64,000 nucleotides of DNA, from contig CM114271.1 in the NCBI GenBank assembly GCA_050084515.1, forward strand, positions 62,310,001 to 62,374,000, read 5' to 3'. This document shows positions 21,700 to 38,615 of the stretch, piece after piece. The position numbers and the translations under genes were made by a program. The notes beneath the pieces were generated by a model that made no database searches, was not told where the DNA came from, and saw only the letters and a list, made by a program, of their open reading frames with translations. Numbering within the stretch: position 1 is the stretch's first letter; every line of letters starts with the position of its first letter. Source of the DNA: Blasia pusilla (Eukaryota; Marchantiophyta; Marchantiopsida; Blasiales).

Positions 21700-23110
21700 C
21701 CACGGATCCGGCATCGGGTAACCTCAATGCCATAGCGGCAATCTGCTCCTATAGCTACTGTATCTGAGCAGCCATCCTAGCCTCACGTCCGTCGTCTCCC
21801 TCGGCGCGTCTAGGTGGTGGTACTCTACCTCCTCCATGGGTAGCTCCACCACCCTGTCGGGCAACTCTAGCTCCTCGTCCCCCAACGGGACCACCTGGTG
21901 CACGATCTCTAGGCCCACCCGGACCGGCTACTCGCTCTGGTGCCCTCTCCGGCCCTCGGTCCGAACGTAACTCATAATGTAAACTGAAACACCTGGCGCG
22001 TGTATGACCATACCTCTGACAATATTCACATTGATAACCTCCTAGTGCAGCACCATCTCCTCCTCCATGCTGAGGCATACGTCCATGACCCTAACGAGTG
22101 CAATGGCGTTGATGATGGGCTCCATCACATGACCAACAAGTAATAGTAGGTGGCTGCAGTTGAGCCACATATGAAGGCGCAGGTCTTTGTGCCACGGGCT
22201 CCCGGTATCCTCCCTGAGCTCGTGGTGCCACAGTTGACCTATCTCGGAGTCCACGTTGCTGCACAGGTGGTGCAGCCAATCGCGACTGCTCTCGCCCAAA
22301 ACCTATAGTGGCTATGCTCTCCTCCGCCATGTTGCGCTCAATGTTCTTGGCGGTCCAAAAAACATCTCTCAACGTAAGGGAGGTGTTCATAAGAAGCACC
22401 CCCTCCCGCACCCATGGCCGCAGGGTCTGGTCCAGCATCGCGTACCAAGACTGGATAGCCTGAGCCTCTGTCACCCCCTGAGTGACGTTGATCAACCGGT
22501 GCAAGCGAGTGTAAGCCTCACGTAAACTCTTACCTGGGCGCCTCTAGAAGTTGTGGATGCTCCGCAACTTTTCCGTTCGTACCCCATGGTAGCTCGCCCT
22601 CAACTCAGCAAAGAACTCAACCACGGGGTTGAACCTGGGACGAACCCGACTAGACGGTGCAACTGCTCCAGTGTGAGTGACCCCTCCTAAAACGTCACTA
22701 GTGGAAGAGGAAGTAGCCTCTCCTGACTCCTCCTCCTCATCTGGGAACTGCTCCGTCCATGACACATAGTGTGGATCGTAGTAGAGTCGCCATGCCTCAA
22801 TCTCCTGGGCATATCTGTGGGAAAACTCATGGTAATCGTCCATGGGTGCCCCCTCTAAATGCTAGAACATACCGTTCCATGCTGTAAACGGGTTGAACTC
22901 TCTATAGTTCTTGGCCTGCTGGGAGTTGCACCAACTCCTAAACTTTGCTATGAAATTGTGCAACTCAATCGTACCTACTGCACCTGAAAACCTACGCGGT
23001 CCTCTACCCTGATCGTCCATCTCGTACGCCCAACTGGTAGGACCACTCACAATGTGTGGCGATGTGCTCACAAACTCCTCTGAACCCTCCCCCTCGTTTG
23101 ACGATGACAC
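21700..23110 (-). pseudogene. Gypsy gag with two zinc knuckles
   Basis: The start is at MSSSNEGEGSEEF (23110). The N-terminal part shows PRRFSGAVGTIELHNFIAKF and W..QQAKNYREFNPFTAW, the plant retrotransposon gag pattern, then LINVTQGVTEAQAIQSWY. Two nucleic-acid binding knuckles follow: an imperfect CWSCDGAHHQRHC (around 22136-22098) and a canonical CX2CX4HX4C, CEYCQRYGHTRARC (around 22033-21990). Several stops and frameshifts split the frame (for example near 22860, 22541 and 21755). Element 2 gag (47.35-48.74 kb) aligns along the length, sharing MDDYHEF and VTQGVT.AQA. Gag would form the particle and package RNA. Confidence 0.85.
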
Positions 23111-24109
23111 ATAAGGAGCTCGAGGTGGTCCCTAAAGTGAAGACCCTCGGAACCTCACGCCACTCCGCGTAAAACCTCTAGAGCTACTCTCGGGTTCACC
23201 ACCTCACCTCTCAAAGTCCCGAACGGACGCCGTGATGACCCTCATGCCCTTCTCACCCGATCACTCTTGCCTCGTGAGTAATCCCTCAATCACTCATCCC
23301 AAACATGCGGCACTCGATCTACACTCTCCCTCCCCGAGACATGTAATGTGTGGCAATAAGCGGCGTGGTGCGGCAAATCGACCAGGCTATCATCTCATCG
23401 ACAACCTACCCTCAACTCCGGACATCCCACACAGGTCTATGTCCCCTAAATCACATACATAAATGATGCTCTCATCATCCACACACCCAATATCCCCAAA
23501 TAAACTACCCAAATTCCAGAATCCCTCACACGTGCAGGGTAAAGGACCAAAACGGGTAACCTGAACACATGTCGATGTCGCTTCTCAGCAACTGCAAATC
23601 TTGACTCCAACTTGGTCGTGGAGACAACTCCTCTAATCAGCAAGTCATACTCCTCCGGTACTGACGTTGCTCAAAACTCCTCGATAGACGGTGCGGTTCC
23701 AGCGGAACGGTGCGGCGTTGCAGGCGGCACGGAACGGCTACGAACGACACGGCCCTCGATGATGGGATGCAACACTCGGCGGCATACCCTCCTCAATCAA
23801 CAATAAACCCACACTTTGCTCCACAATGCCGAAGCGGCTCCGCGATCAAGACGGTGCGGTGCGGCCACAAGCGGCACGGCACGGCAATCGGCGGCGTGTT
23901 GCGGCTACAGGCGTCACGGCACGATACCCCATCGTCGTTGAGCGGCTACCAATCACAACATAGCAGCAGGAAATCAAAACTCAAACACTTTAACAGGAGG
24001 TCATATGCCATCACAGGTTGATGACGGTGGCGGCCAAAACAAAGTACGTGATGGCGACGCAAGTCCAAGAATCAACGAACGTTGTGGAAGACCCTCCACT
24101 CCGTAACGG

Positions 24110-24300
24110 CGGCAATGGCAACCAAAGGTGGACAACGGACGGTGGACCATTGACGGTGACGGTTGACCGTTGATGGTGACGGACGAACGGTGACGGTGAC
24201 GGATGAACAGTGACGGTGACGGTTGACCATCTCTGGTGACGGTTGACCATTGACGATGAAAGTTGACCGCAACGGTTGACGGTGACTATGACGGCGACGG
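24110..24300. repeat. Minisatellite of GGTGACGGTTGACC-type units
   Basis: At least ten partial units of GACGGTGACGG and GGTTGACC(A/G)TT are arranged head to tail with irregular length. They lie in the leader of element 1 and may reflect slippage during reverse transcription or replication. Confidence 0.8.
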
Positions 24301-24845
24301 CCGCCGCCGGTGTGGCGGCTGGTTTAGGGTTTGCACAATTTAACCCTAAAAATCGCCTAGCAATGACAGTTTTGCAAGATTGACCATAACTTTTTTTTCT
24401 CGCACTCCAAATTGCGCATTGTTTATTGCACAGCGTGCAGAGTTTCACGATCTACGCCAACATCAAAAAATATTTGGAATCGGACATTCCAGTAAAGATT
24501 GACAAGGACTATCGTAAAGCCCAATGTCTCTTTCTTCTACCCAACATTTGGCAACGCTTCCGCACTGATTCCTCCCAACAAAAATGTAAAACCTGTAAAA
24601 ATGAAAATCAGCAAGCGATATGCTGCTCCCGAAAGCACTGGCATGGGGCAACCCGCCCCCATACTCAATCCCTATCAGAAATTGGGCAGCGCTTCCGCGT
24701 GCCACTCTTCCACACGAAAAATCAGCAAATGCAAAGAATAATCCAAGAAACCCTTGCTCCGATGAGCACTCCCATGAGTCGTTGAACGGGGAACACGGTC
24801 CCCAACCTGCAAAAACAATGAGTGACCAGCGAGCTCCCCCATGAA

Positions 24846-24922
24846 GCTCTCTCACTCTCTCATTCTCGCATTCTCTCTTTCTCTCATTCTCGCATTCTCT
24901 CTTTCTCTCATTCTCTCTTTGT
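24846..24922. repeat. CT-rich tandem repeat abutting the right LTR
   Basis: The unit CATTCTCGCATTCTCTCTTTCTCT is repeated about three times directly before the LTR body begins. On the element's sense strand this is a GA-rich purine run, at the place where a primer-binding site would be expected. Confidence 0.8.
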
Positions 24923-25427
24923 AAAGTAAGATCCAATCTCTCTCTACACAATCTCACACTATAGCTCTCAAAGGTGTGCACTTTCTCTAATGTCAAACCA
25001 AACTCACTCTCCTAATGAGAGGCTTGGGTTACACTCACAAGGAAAGGGACGATAACTCCACTGCCTCATGCCAAGAGGTTCAACAAAGAGAGAATGAGCT
25101 CTCAAGCTCGCTCTCCTTGGGATATATATCCCTCCCCTCTCCCAAGCTCTCTCCATGGTAACCTATTCTCCCAAGTCACCTCTTTGGCTCTTGACCTGAT
25201 GTAGGAGGTCAAGGGCCACTTACCAAAAATAGAAAGTTGATCATATATTCAAAATGGTACTTACCTAAAATAGTAAGTTCCTCAATATGGTTCCAAATGA
25301 GCCAAAACGAAGGGGAAAACTGCTCTCTCAGGTTTCCCGGGGCCTCAACAAGACCTCCTAGGCCTGTCCTCCACTAATCTTGAAGACGCTCTACTAGATC
25401 TCACCGATCTAACCTAAAGGACGTGGC
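24923..25427 (-). repeat. Element 1 LTR body (5' LTR side)
   Basis: Closely similar to 15138-15655. On the minus strand it starts TGCCACGTCCTTTAGG. A TATA box (TATATAT near 25121-25128) is conserved. It lacks the 125-bp segment that flanks the left LTR. The two LTRs differ by scattered substitutions and short indels, so the insertion is not recent. Confidence 0.88.
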
Positions 25428-25579
25428 ACGAGACATTGGTAGGATTTGTATCATGCCCATATAACCATAATTGGTCATTTTGCAAAGGTTGGGTTATTGA
25501 TCTCATGCTTTGGCCCATGCTTGAGTTATCTCGTGAAACATATGCCTGAATAAGGATTGAGATTAATATAGGATGAAGA

Positions 25580-26540
25580 AATTATGGAAAACTAGTGTCC
25601 CTTTGACTAAAAACATCAAAGTTTGTTGGTAAGAGCGATCTTAGTATTCTGAGTTGTTCCCTTCTTCTAATTGTAGAAAAAATTATAAAGGCTACTCTAA
25701 TAGCAAAGACCGACTTAACAACTAGCAAAAACGAACCAAGTAATGTGGACCATTGGCTCTTATGGGCATTCATGGCATATCCAAAGATAAGCGGAAATGA
25801 TTTCTTTGTAATTTCTAATTTGAATCATACTTTAGTGTAGAGAAATTGGTTCTACTAATTCTAATGGATTTTCCATTAGAGTTAGGAGTAACAAAAATAT
25901 GAACTAGTTCATCATCCTCATGGACAAGATCAGAAACGGTCTCCAAGGACCCATTGGCTGCTTGGAATTTTATATTCATATTAGATGAAATAATGATGCA
26001 GAAATGAAGTGCAATGAATGATAGTTGATGGAAAGAGTCATCATTTAACCATACACTAAATTATGGATTGAAAAGTACGTCTGAAACAACATTAAGCTTG
26101 ATAATGGAAGCATCCCCAATTATTATCTTGAGGGCTAGAAGATTAAATAGTGCAATGTCTTCACAATGAGTGCAAATGATTCTTGTATGTGAGCCGATGA
26201 AATTTGTTGCTTCATCTTCAGTCACAAACTAATTATCCAAGCACTTATCAAAAATTTTTGGGTAGAAACCCTCGATGTTATAGAGATTAGGAGCTGATGG
26301 TAGAGAGGATCATTAGAGTGGTATCACCAACTCACATGAGAATAAATTTTTGAGGAACGTAGAAGAACTATTATAGCAACCATGGCAAAAGTCAAAAATC
26401 TTATGATTGCAAACGGATAGCAGTTGACAAAGATCTCCCGTAAGACTAAGAAATTTTCCACCTAGTATGTTTTGGTTGGTGCATTTTGTAACTTCATTAA
26501 TGTGGATTATTACTATCCGTAGGAGATTGGTTGTTAACAT
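25580..26540 (-). pseudogene. Decayed Pif1-like helicase, probably Helitron
   Basis: At 26540-26313 a minus-strand frame contains INEVTKC followed by GGKFLSLTGDLCQLLSV and a segment ending SSTFLKNLFSCEL. It matches the order IDE.SM..., GGK...GGD.RQ.LPV, S.LW....L of plant Helitron/Pif1 helicases (Walker B and following motifs). Continuing to about 25650 in shifting frames, GKSIRISRTN and LQRNHFRLSLDMP resemble the conserved C-terminal 'RIP.I' and 'KR.QFP..L..AMTI.K' region. Many stops show it is an old relic. No Rep/HUH motif and no CTRR end were located. The frame at 27305-27733 (minus) may belong to the same element but is unassigned. Confidence 0.45.
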
Positions 26541-32524
<5,984 letters not shown>

Positions 32525-32830
32525 CACAAAAATGGACATGGATAGACAAGTTTAGACATGTCTACTGACATGAATTGTAAGAGGTGGGGATCACACTTAT
32601 AGCTCATGGTGGAAGGCAAGGCAAGGACAAAGAAAAGTTAAAGGGGGGAAGAGAGTGGAGTTGGTGGAAGGAAGACACGGGAAAGTGCGGAACATAGAGG
32701 CGAGTGGGGATAATGAGAAAGAAGGGGGAGGTGGGGCCCATGTATATAAGTCCTTCTATAAGACGGATGTAAGTCAATGGACATGAACATGTATGCAGAC
32801 ACGGACTTTGTCCACATGCAACCTTGATTT
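32525..32830 (-). repeat. Dispersed repeat, inverted copy of 35818-36115
   Basis: Read on the minus strand it begins GGTTGCATGTGGACAAAGTCC, continues through TTGACTTACATCCG, AAGGACTT, GGGCCCCA, TCTTCCTTCCACC, CTTGCCTTCCACCATGA and CTATAAGT, and ends CATGTCCATTTTTGTGCAACC. The same landmarks occur in the same order on the plus strand at 35818-36115. It is non-coding. Confidence 0.85.
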
Positions 32831-34120
32831 TGGGTAGGTGCAAGATTCAAATAGTTGAAAAATTCAAGCAAGTAATTGAGGCTTAACTTTCTCAGCTTTA
32901 CATTCAATTGAGTAAGTCATTGAGGCTTAAATAAATCAAGTTACAAGAAGGTCAGTGAGCTTTATATTATCAAGTAGATCACTTTACTATGCATAGGTCT
33001 TGTAAATATTTGTCATGCTCTGCTAATAAATTTCTTGCGTTGGCGTTAGAGCTCTACTACCCTCTATATAATTGTAATATTTGAGCACTTTGAGTGCCAT
33101 ACAAACTAATACCTTCATACCATCAGATCACAACTCACAACCAAGTTCTAACATTACTAACAAAGATCTTCTATAATATGTTTGAGGCTATTCGAGAAGG
33201 AAAATAGTGGTTGTTGCTATTGAGCCCAACCACTCCTTCGTTTATTCTCGACTTTGATACTCCATCTCCACATAATCCCAACAAGGTAAGTATCACTCAC
33301 ACTAAATATTATACAAGTCTCGTATGTGAATAACGTCATGGAAACGAGAAAAACAACAATGAAATCTACACAAGGAAATGGGAAGAGTCTAATAAAAATC
33401 TCACTTCATTGAAGAAACATTATGGCATAGAGATATATAGTAGATCCATCCTCTTAGGAGAGCTCCAAATAATCTCTGCTTTTTCACAATGATTGTATCC
33501 AATTGAATGACTAGAAACATAAAAAGTAAAGCCCTCCTTGGGGAACCATAGTGAGCCTTTTAGATGGTCTAGAATTGCAAAGGGATTCTCTCTATGCTCC
33601 AACAATGCTAGAAGGATCGGAAAAAGGATACTTTCAAAGCCTTTTTGAGGCCTTGGAAAGATCCAATAGGGCGACATTCAAGAGTTTGTTAGGTCCCCAT
33701 AGTATTAGTTCAGGAGATCCGTATATAGGAATAAAGCCACAATCATGGCTGGATCTACAAAGAAGCTTTTGAATGTATCTATTAAAAAAATTGCAAATCA
33801 TGAGTAACTTAGATTTTTAACTTCAAACGTAAAGGCCATCAAGTCCATCCCACACGTTCAAATTCCTAAGAGGGCTCAAAAAGCTCAAAGATGTTGATTC
33901 GTGCTACTCAAGGTTAAGATTATATCATGAGGTTAGAACCATAGATAGCAATGCATTAAATATATATATCATTTTTTGAGTAGCCAAAGCATGTGTATGT
34001 CTAGTAAACGTAAAGGAAAAGAAAGTACATTTGAGGAGACATATCTAAACTTGCATCATATCATGTGTATGAACAAGAAACCAAGAATAAAAGAAAGGCA
34101 CTTGTTTCATATGGAACACA

Positions 34121-34191
<71 letters not shown>
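34121..34191. repeat. (TC)n microsatellite, about 35 units
   Basis: About 70 bases of uninterrupted CTCTCT. The poly(Ser-Leu) frames across it are artefacts. Confidence 0.97.
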
Positions 34192-35639
34192 GTGTAGATA
34201 TACATAAGTGCGTGGAGAAAGTGAGTGACCAAGGTTGCAATGAGTGAGGGGAGAGAGAGGTGCATAAGCGATGGAGATATGCTAGCAGGTCTCGGCCATT
34301 AAATCTAGGGGCTCCATTAGATGAAGATCGCTAGCTTTCAAGGTACTCGCAAGTGGGGGTCGTGTTAAGCTAGGTTTCTTTTAAGCTCGGGGTTAGATTG
34401 GGGTCTAGGTCAAACTTCGGTTTAGGGTTTGCTTTGGTTTTTCTTACCCAAAAATTTATTTTTATTGAGGAAAAAGAATTTCTTATTTTATTTCCTTTTT
34501 ATTAAAAACATTTCATTTTAAAAAAATCTTTTTTTCAAAAAAATTTACTTATATATTTATTTTATTTTATTCAAGCTCCAACTTAATTTCATTCCATTAT
34601 TATCACTAGGAATTTTTTTCCCATGGAATGCATTGGGTGAGGTGATTAAAAATGAAACGACTTACATGTGGAAGATGTTAATGTGAAGCTATTGGACTCC
34701 CGACACATGATGAATTTCTAGAATTTAACATTCAAAAAGATGAAAAAAGAAATCTAACAATGTATCTCACTTGGCTTTCAAAAAAGACTTCATTTCTTTT
34801 CCTCTATTTATTAGGGGGAAAATAATTTATTCCTCTTCAAATCTCCATATTTTAAGTAATAAAAAAAAATCACCTAGTTGATCAAATTTTCTCCCAGACT
34901 ATAGAAATAAATAATTTTCATTATTTTTAGGAATGATTCTTGTCCCAACACTATCTTTTTTTAAAAATATTTTCCCAAAATATGAATTTAATTTCCCTCC
35001 AAACAAAACCTAAAATTAAATTTGGTTACAATTTTTTAGCATGAAAATTTTTAAATGCCAAAAAAAATTAAATGAGAAAAGATAAGAAACATGAGGGACG
35101 CGTTGGAATTTTGGAAGGTTTCATTGGGAATATTTTTTTATTTTGATAATTAAATTCTTAAATGAAATTATTAAAAAAATCTAATTGTTAAAACCTTCTC
35201 CATTCTACTTTTCAGTTTGGTAGAGAGTAAAATTAAGAAAAAACTTCATCATCTAGCTTTAAGGACTTTATTTTCACATGTGTCACTCAGTCATTGGTCC
35301 TAAAAATGAGCTTACGCCATTAATAGTATGATTTATTGATCATTCAACAAGTCAATCTTTTCCCATAGCCTATCTTTCTATACTTATTTAATTCTAAAAT
35401 TTCCAAAAAAATTTATACTTCCTATTTCATCAAATCTTGTGGAGATGCGTGATTTTTAGAAGGTTTTGCACGACCAAGCCTAAAATGAAAATGGGCCATT
35501 CATGCTAATAAAAGCATTTTCTTAGCATGAATTTCTGAAAGAAACTAAAAAGGGCAATCACCACAAGTACAACAGAAGAAGGAAAATGATTCAAGTTCAC
35601 CCAAGTCTACTTCAATAGTTGAGATCATTCTAACTATAT

Positions 35640-36360
35640 CTGCACCAAGCCCGCATTGGGCCCGCGTCCCGTCCACGGTCTGCCTACTGCCGATACCCTT
35701 TATCCCAATCGGCACTTATTCCCTCCGTTGGAACCTGCATGGGCGAACCGGGCCGGCTACCGATTTGGCATGTTCATGGAAGTGTCCGTCCCATGGAAAA
35801 ACTTGTCCTTGGTCAAGGTTGCATGTGGACAAAGTCCATGTCCGTGGACTTACGTCCGCCCTATGGAAGGACTTGTCCTTTTGGGCCCCATCTTCCCCTT
35901 GTATCTCATTCCTCCCACCTTGCCATTTTGTTCTATGCTCTCCCGTTTCTTCCTCCCTCCACCTCCACTCCCTACCTCCTTATTTCTCCACTTGCCCTTG
36001 CCATGCCTTCCATCATGAACTATAAGTATGGGTCTCACCTCTTGCAATCCATGTCCAAGGACATGCCGTGACTTTTCAGTCCATATTCATTTTTGTGCAA
36101 CCATAATTTTGATGCAACCTTAGGCCTTGAGCATGTCCAATGGGGTCCCACCTCGCCCTCCAGGCCCGTGCGGATTGTTGCAAGCCACGGGCGGGGTTGA
36201 TGCGGGCTAGAAAAGGGCTCATAGCCCCCACACTAGTTCGACCCCTGCCTTGCCAAGCCCACACCCGTTCTTGCGTCTCGAGCCCGTATGGGCCATCGGG
36301 ATGTCAAAAAACCCGGGTGGGGGATCCATTATGCATGTCCGTTTGTGTGCAACCTTGACT
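35640..36360 (+). repeat. GC-rich dispersed repeat cluster
   Basis: Two related parts. 35640-35817 carries GGCCGGCT- and CATGGAAAAACTTGTCC-type words like those at 7490-7760. 35818-36115 is the direct copy of the repeat inverted at 32525-32830. 36116-36360 again has GC-rich words, ends TGCATGTCCGTTTG and resumes GCAACCTTGAC. No ORF is conserved between the copies, so it is probably a non-autonomous element or LTR fragments. Confidence 0.6.
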
Positions 36361-36362
36361 AT

Positions 36363-38615
36363 GGGACGTTAAGCATCGGTGCACAAGAGATGGCAAAGCA
36401 TTATGTTCCCGTGCTCATATCTTGGTAAGATGTTGATGGGCTTCGAAAGCCAACACCTAATAGCGTCCATGTTGCTATTGAAAATGGACAAGGGGCAAGG
36501 CAACATAGGCTATCATTGGGCGCGGGCACCTCATTGTTGCACTCAATAGTATGGGAATCTATCTCCACGCATTGGGCATCAATGGAGGCAAAAAAAAATG
36601 TCAACATTTTGCATACTTTTTGCTTCTTTTTTTAAAATCAAAATTTGATAGATTTTGAATCTTGTTCTACATCCTATGTACAATAGTAAGGGAAATGTTA
36701 TGGAATAGAATGAGCTAATTTATTTCACTTCTTGATAGTTGAACGAAAATATCATTGGTTGAGATTTTTCCTTCATCATGTTCGAGGAGCAACTGCATGT
36801 GAATGTTTGAGAGTTTTGAATGGAATATTACATCCCACATTTAAGAAGGTTGCTATCCAATTAAGACTTCTTGGGGATGGTAGGAAAGTGTTCTCTTGTT
36901 TTGAAGAAGCTCTTGAAATCCGTACGGTTCTTCACTTTGCCTTCTCTTTGCAATTCTTTTAGCTTACAACACTCGTGTAAGCTAAAATAATCCTTGAGAT
37001 CCTCCACTCATAAAGGATATCTTATATGATGGATATATGGTAATCTTTAATTTTTTATTTCTTCTTCTTAAAAAATCTTCATATCTTCCATTGAAGATAA
37101 AATAGACAAAAGATAAAATATTTCTACATTTTCTTTCACTCTTACATTTCAAAATACCTTACAAAATTTTTTGTTAGCAATTGCATATAGATTTTCTCAT
37201 TATCAATCATACATAATTTATTTAGTAATTGGAATTTTTTAAAGATGCTCCTCTGTTTGACATGTGGTACTATTCCTTGAAAAATATTTTTTGGATCCCA
37301 TAGGCAAGGTTAGAAGAGCGACATACTAATCTGAGTTATTAATAAATAGGCATCCGCGCATGGTATGGTCTCTTGCGGGTCCTAACTAGTACTATCTAAA
37401 ATAAGATGTAAAAAGTTGATATCTATATAATTGAAAGAAGATGGAATGAGAGGAAACCCTAAGGGGTGATGAAATCTTTCCTCCCAGGGTTCTTTTGGTG
37501 GTGACCCATGTCATTTTAAGACAGGAAGATCAATTAAAAAGAGACAATTCAATTAAATTAGGAAGGGAAAAAAGATCACAAATTTTTTTAATTTGAAGAT
37601 AAACACTCTAAGTATATTAGAATTGGAAACTATGCACATTCAATTACCAAGGTGACTTTACTAGGAAGACTCCTATCGTACAAAAATTTGGACCAAATAA
37701 AATATTGCAATTTTGTAAGGAAATCCCATTTACCTATCATCCACCGTTGCAGCAACGATAATTTTTTGTCTCATGGGCATATTACTAGTTTTCATTTTAA
37801 AACATCTATATATTTAAACACGCATGGGGTTTGAGTACCCCATCCTTCAGTCATGACATATATGTATTGTGAGCTAGTCCTATGATGATACATGTAACCA
37901 ATTTCATTTACATAACACACTTCAAATTAATGAATGGATAATTTTCACATTTGTTATAATAATAGATAAAAGAAAGGGCCGTCTCATTTAACCCCCAACG
38001 AGACGTCGTATTGTTCCACTGCTCCCGAGGCATTTGGAAAAATAGCCGATTTGAGGGTTGAATAATCGCAAATGGTTTTCGTGAAAGAACATTATTAATC
38101 GCTTGCGTGAGAGTGAGTAGAAAGGATTAATAATATCGCACACAAATTCAATATATTTTTCCTGTTTTCTAATTCTCATCTTTTTATTCCTCGTGTGCCA
38201 AGTGTCTAATTTGGAAGCCGCTGTACATCCGTTGCGAGGACGGAGGCCGGGGAGGTTTTGTGGGTGGGGCGAGCTGAGAAAACCATGAACTCCAAAACTC
38301 CCTTTTTCTTACAACTCACGACGTTCCCATATTTCAGCAACGACGGCGACGGTGCTGCTTGAGAGTGTTTGACAGATTCGACTTCCACTTGCGAGAGATC
38401 CAGTAGATCTGACGATCTCTCTCAAGTAGATCCTGTCATAGAACCATATCATGAGAAAGACTTGAATGCTTCTCACCTCTCCGAAGATGAAAGGCGCCTG
38501 CCAGATCTATAGTGAAATTGCTGCCACATTTGGTTTCCTAGCAGTGAAAATGTATAATGCATTGCGACTCCCAGACGTTTTCATGATGAATCCTAATGTT
38601 TGTGGTTCCCTGCAG
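36363..38615. other. No recognisable gene
   Basis: Short frames only. A 12-bp perfect hairpin (TTTTAGCTTACA/TGTAAGCTAAAA) lies at about 36957-36987. No lipoxygenase exon upstream of 38616 could be read here. Confidence 0.5.

Larger units (their letters stand above)
23111..24922. other. Element 1 leader with GC-rich and minisatellite-like sequence
   Basis: No gene is seen between the gag start and the right LTR. It holds a stretch rich in GGTGCGGCG/GGCACGGC words (about 23690-23935), a GGTGACGGTTGACC minisatellite (24110-24300) and a CATTCTCGCATTCTCTCTTTCTCT tandem repeat (24846-24922). No primer-binding site starting TGG was found next to the LTR end. Confidence 0.6.
15009..25427 (-). mobile_element. 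Ty3/gypsy LTR retrotransposon carrying a cytosine methyltransferase and a PHD finger (element 1)
   Basis: About 10.4 kb on the minus strand, bounded by similar LTR bodies at 15138-15655 and 24923-25427. Internal order in transcription direction: gag with two zinc knuckles, aspartic protease, C5-cytosine DNA methyltransferase, RT, RNase H, integrase (zinc and DDE motifs), PHD finger, polypurine tract. The protease-RT-RNase H-integrase order identifies Ty3/gypsy. The coding part is broken by several stops, many of them TAG at expected Gln codons, and a few frameshifts, so this copy is inactive. ACATT occurs next to both outer ends (14999-15003 and 25433-25437) and may be a target-site duplication, but that is uncertain because the left end is complex. 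A related element lies at 42.3-48.7 kb. Confidence 0.9.

Noticed and set aside
16170-23110. Plus-strand ORFs across element 1 (for example 16634-17035 and 20273-20677)
   Set aside because: They are shadows of the minus-strand gag-pol, whose motifs are unambiguous.
36732-36962. 76-residue ORF with transposase-like appearance
   Set aside because: No catalytic residues or ordered motif could be pointed to.
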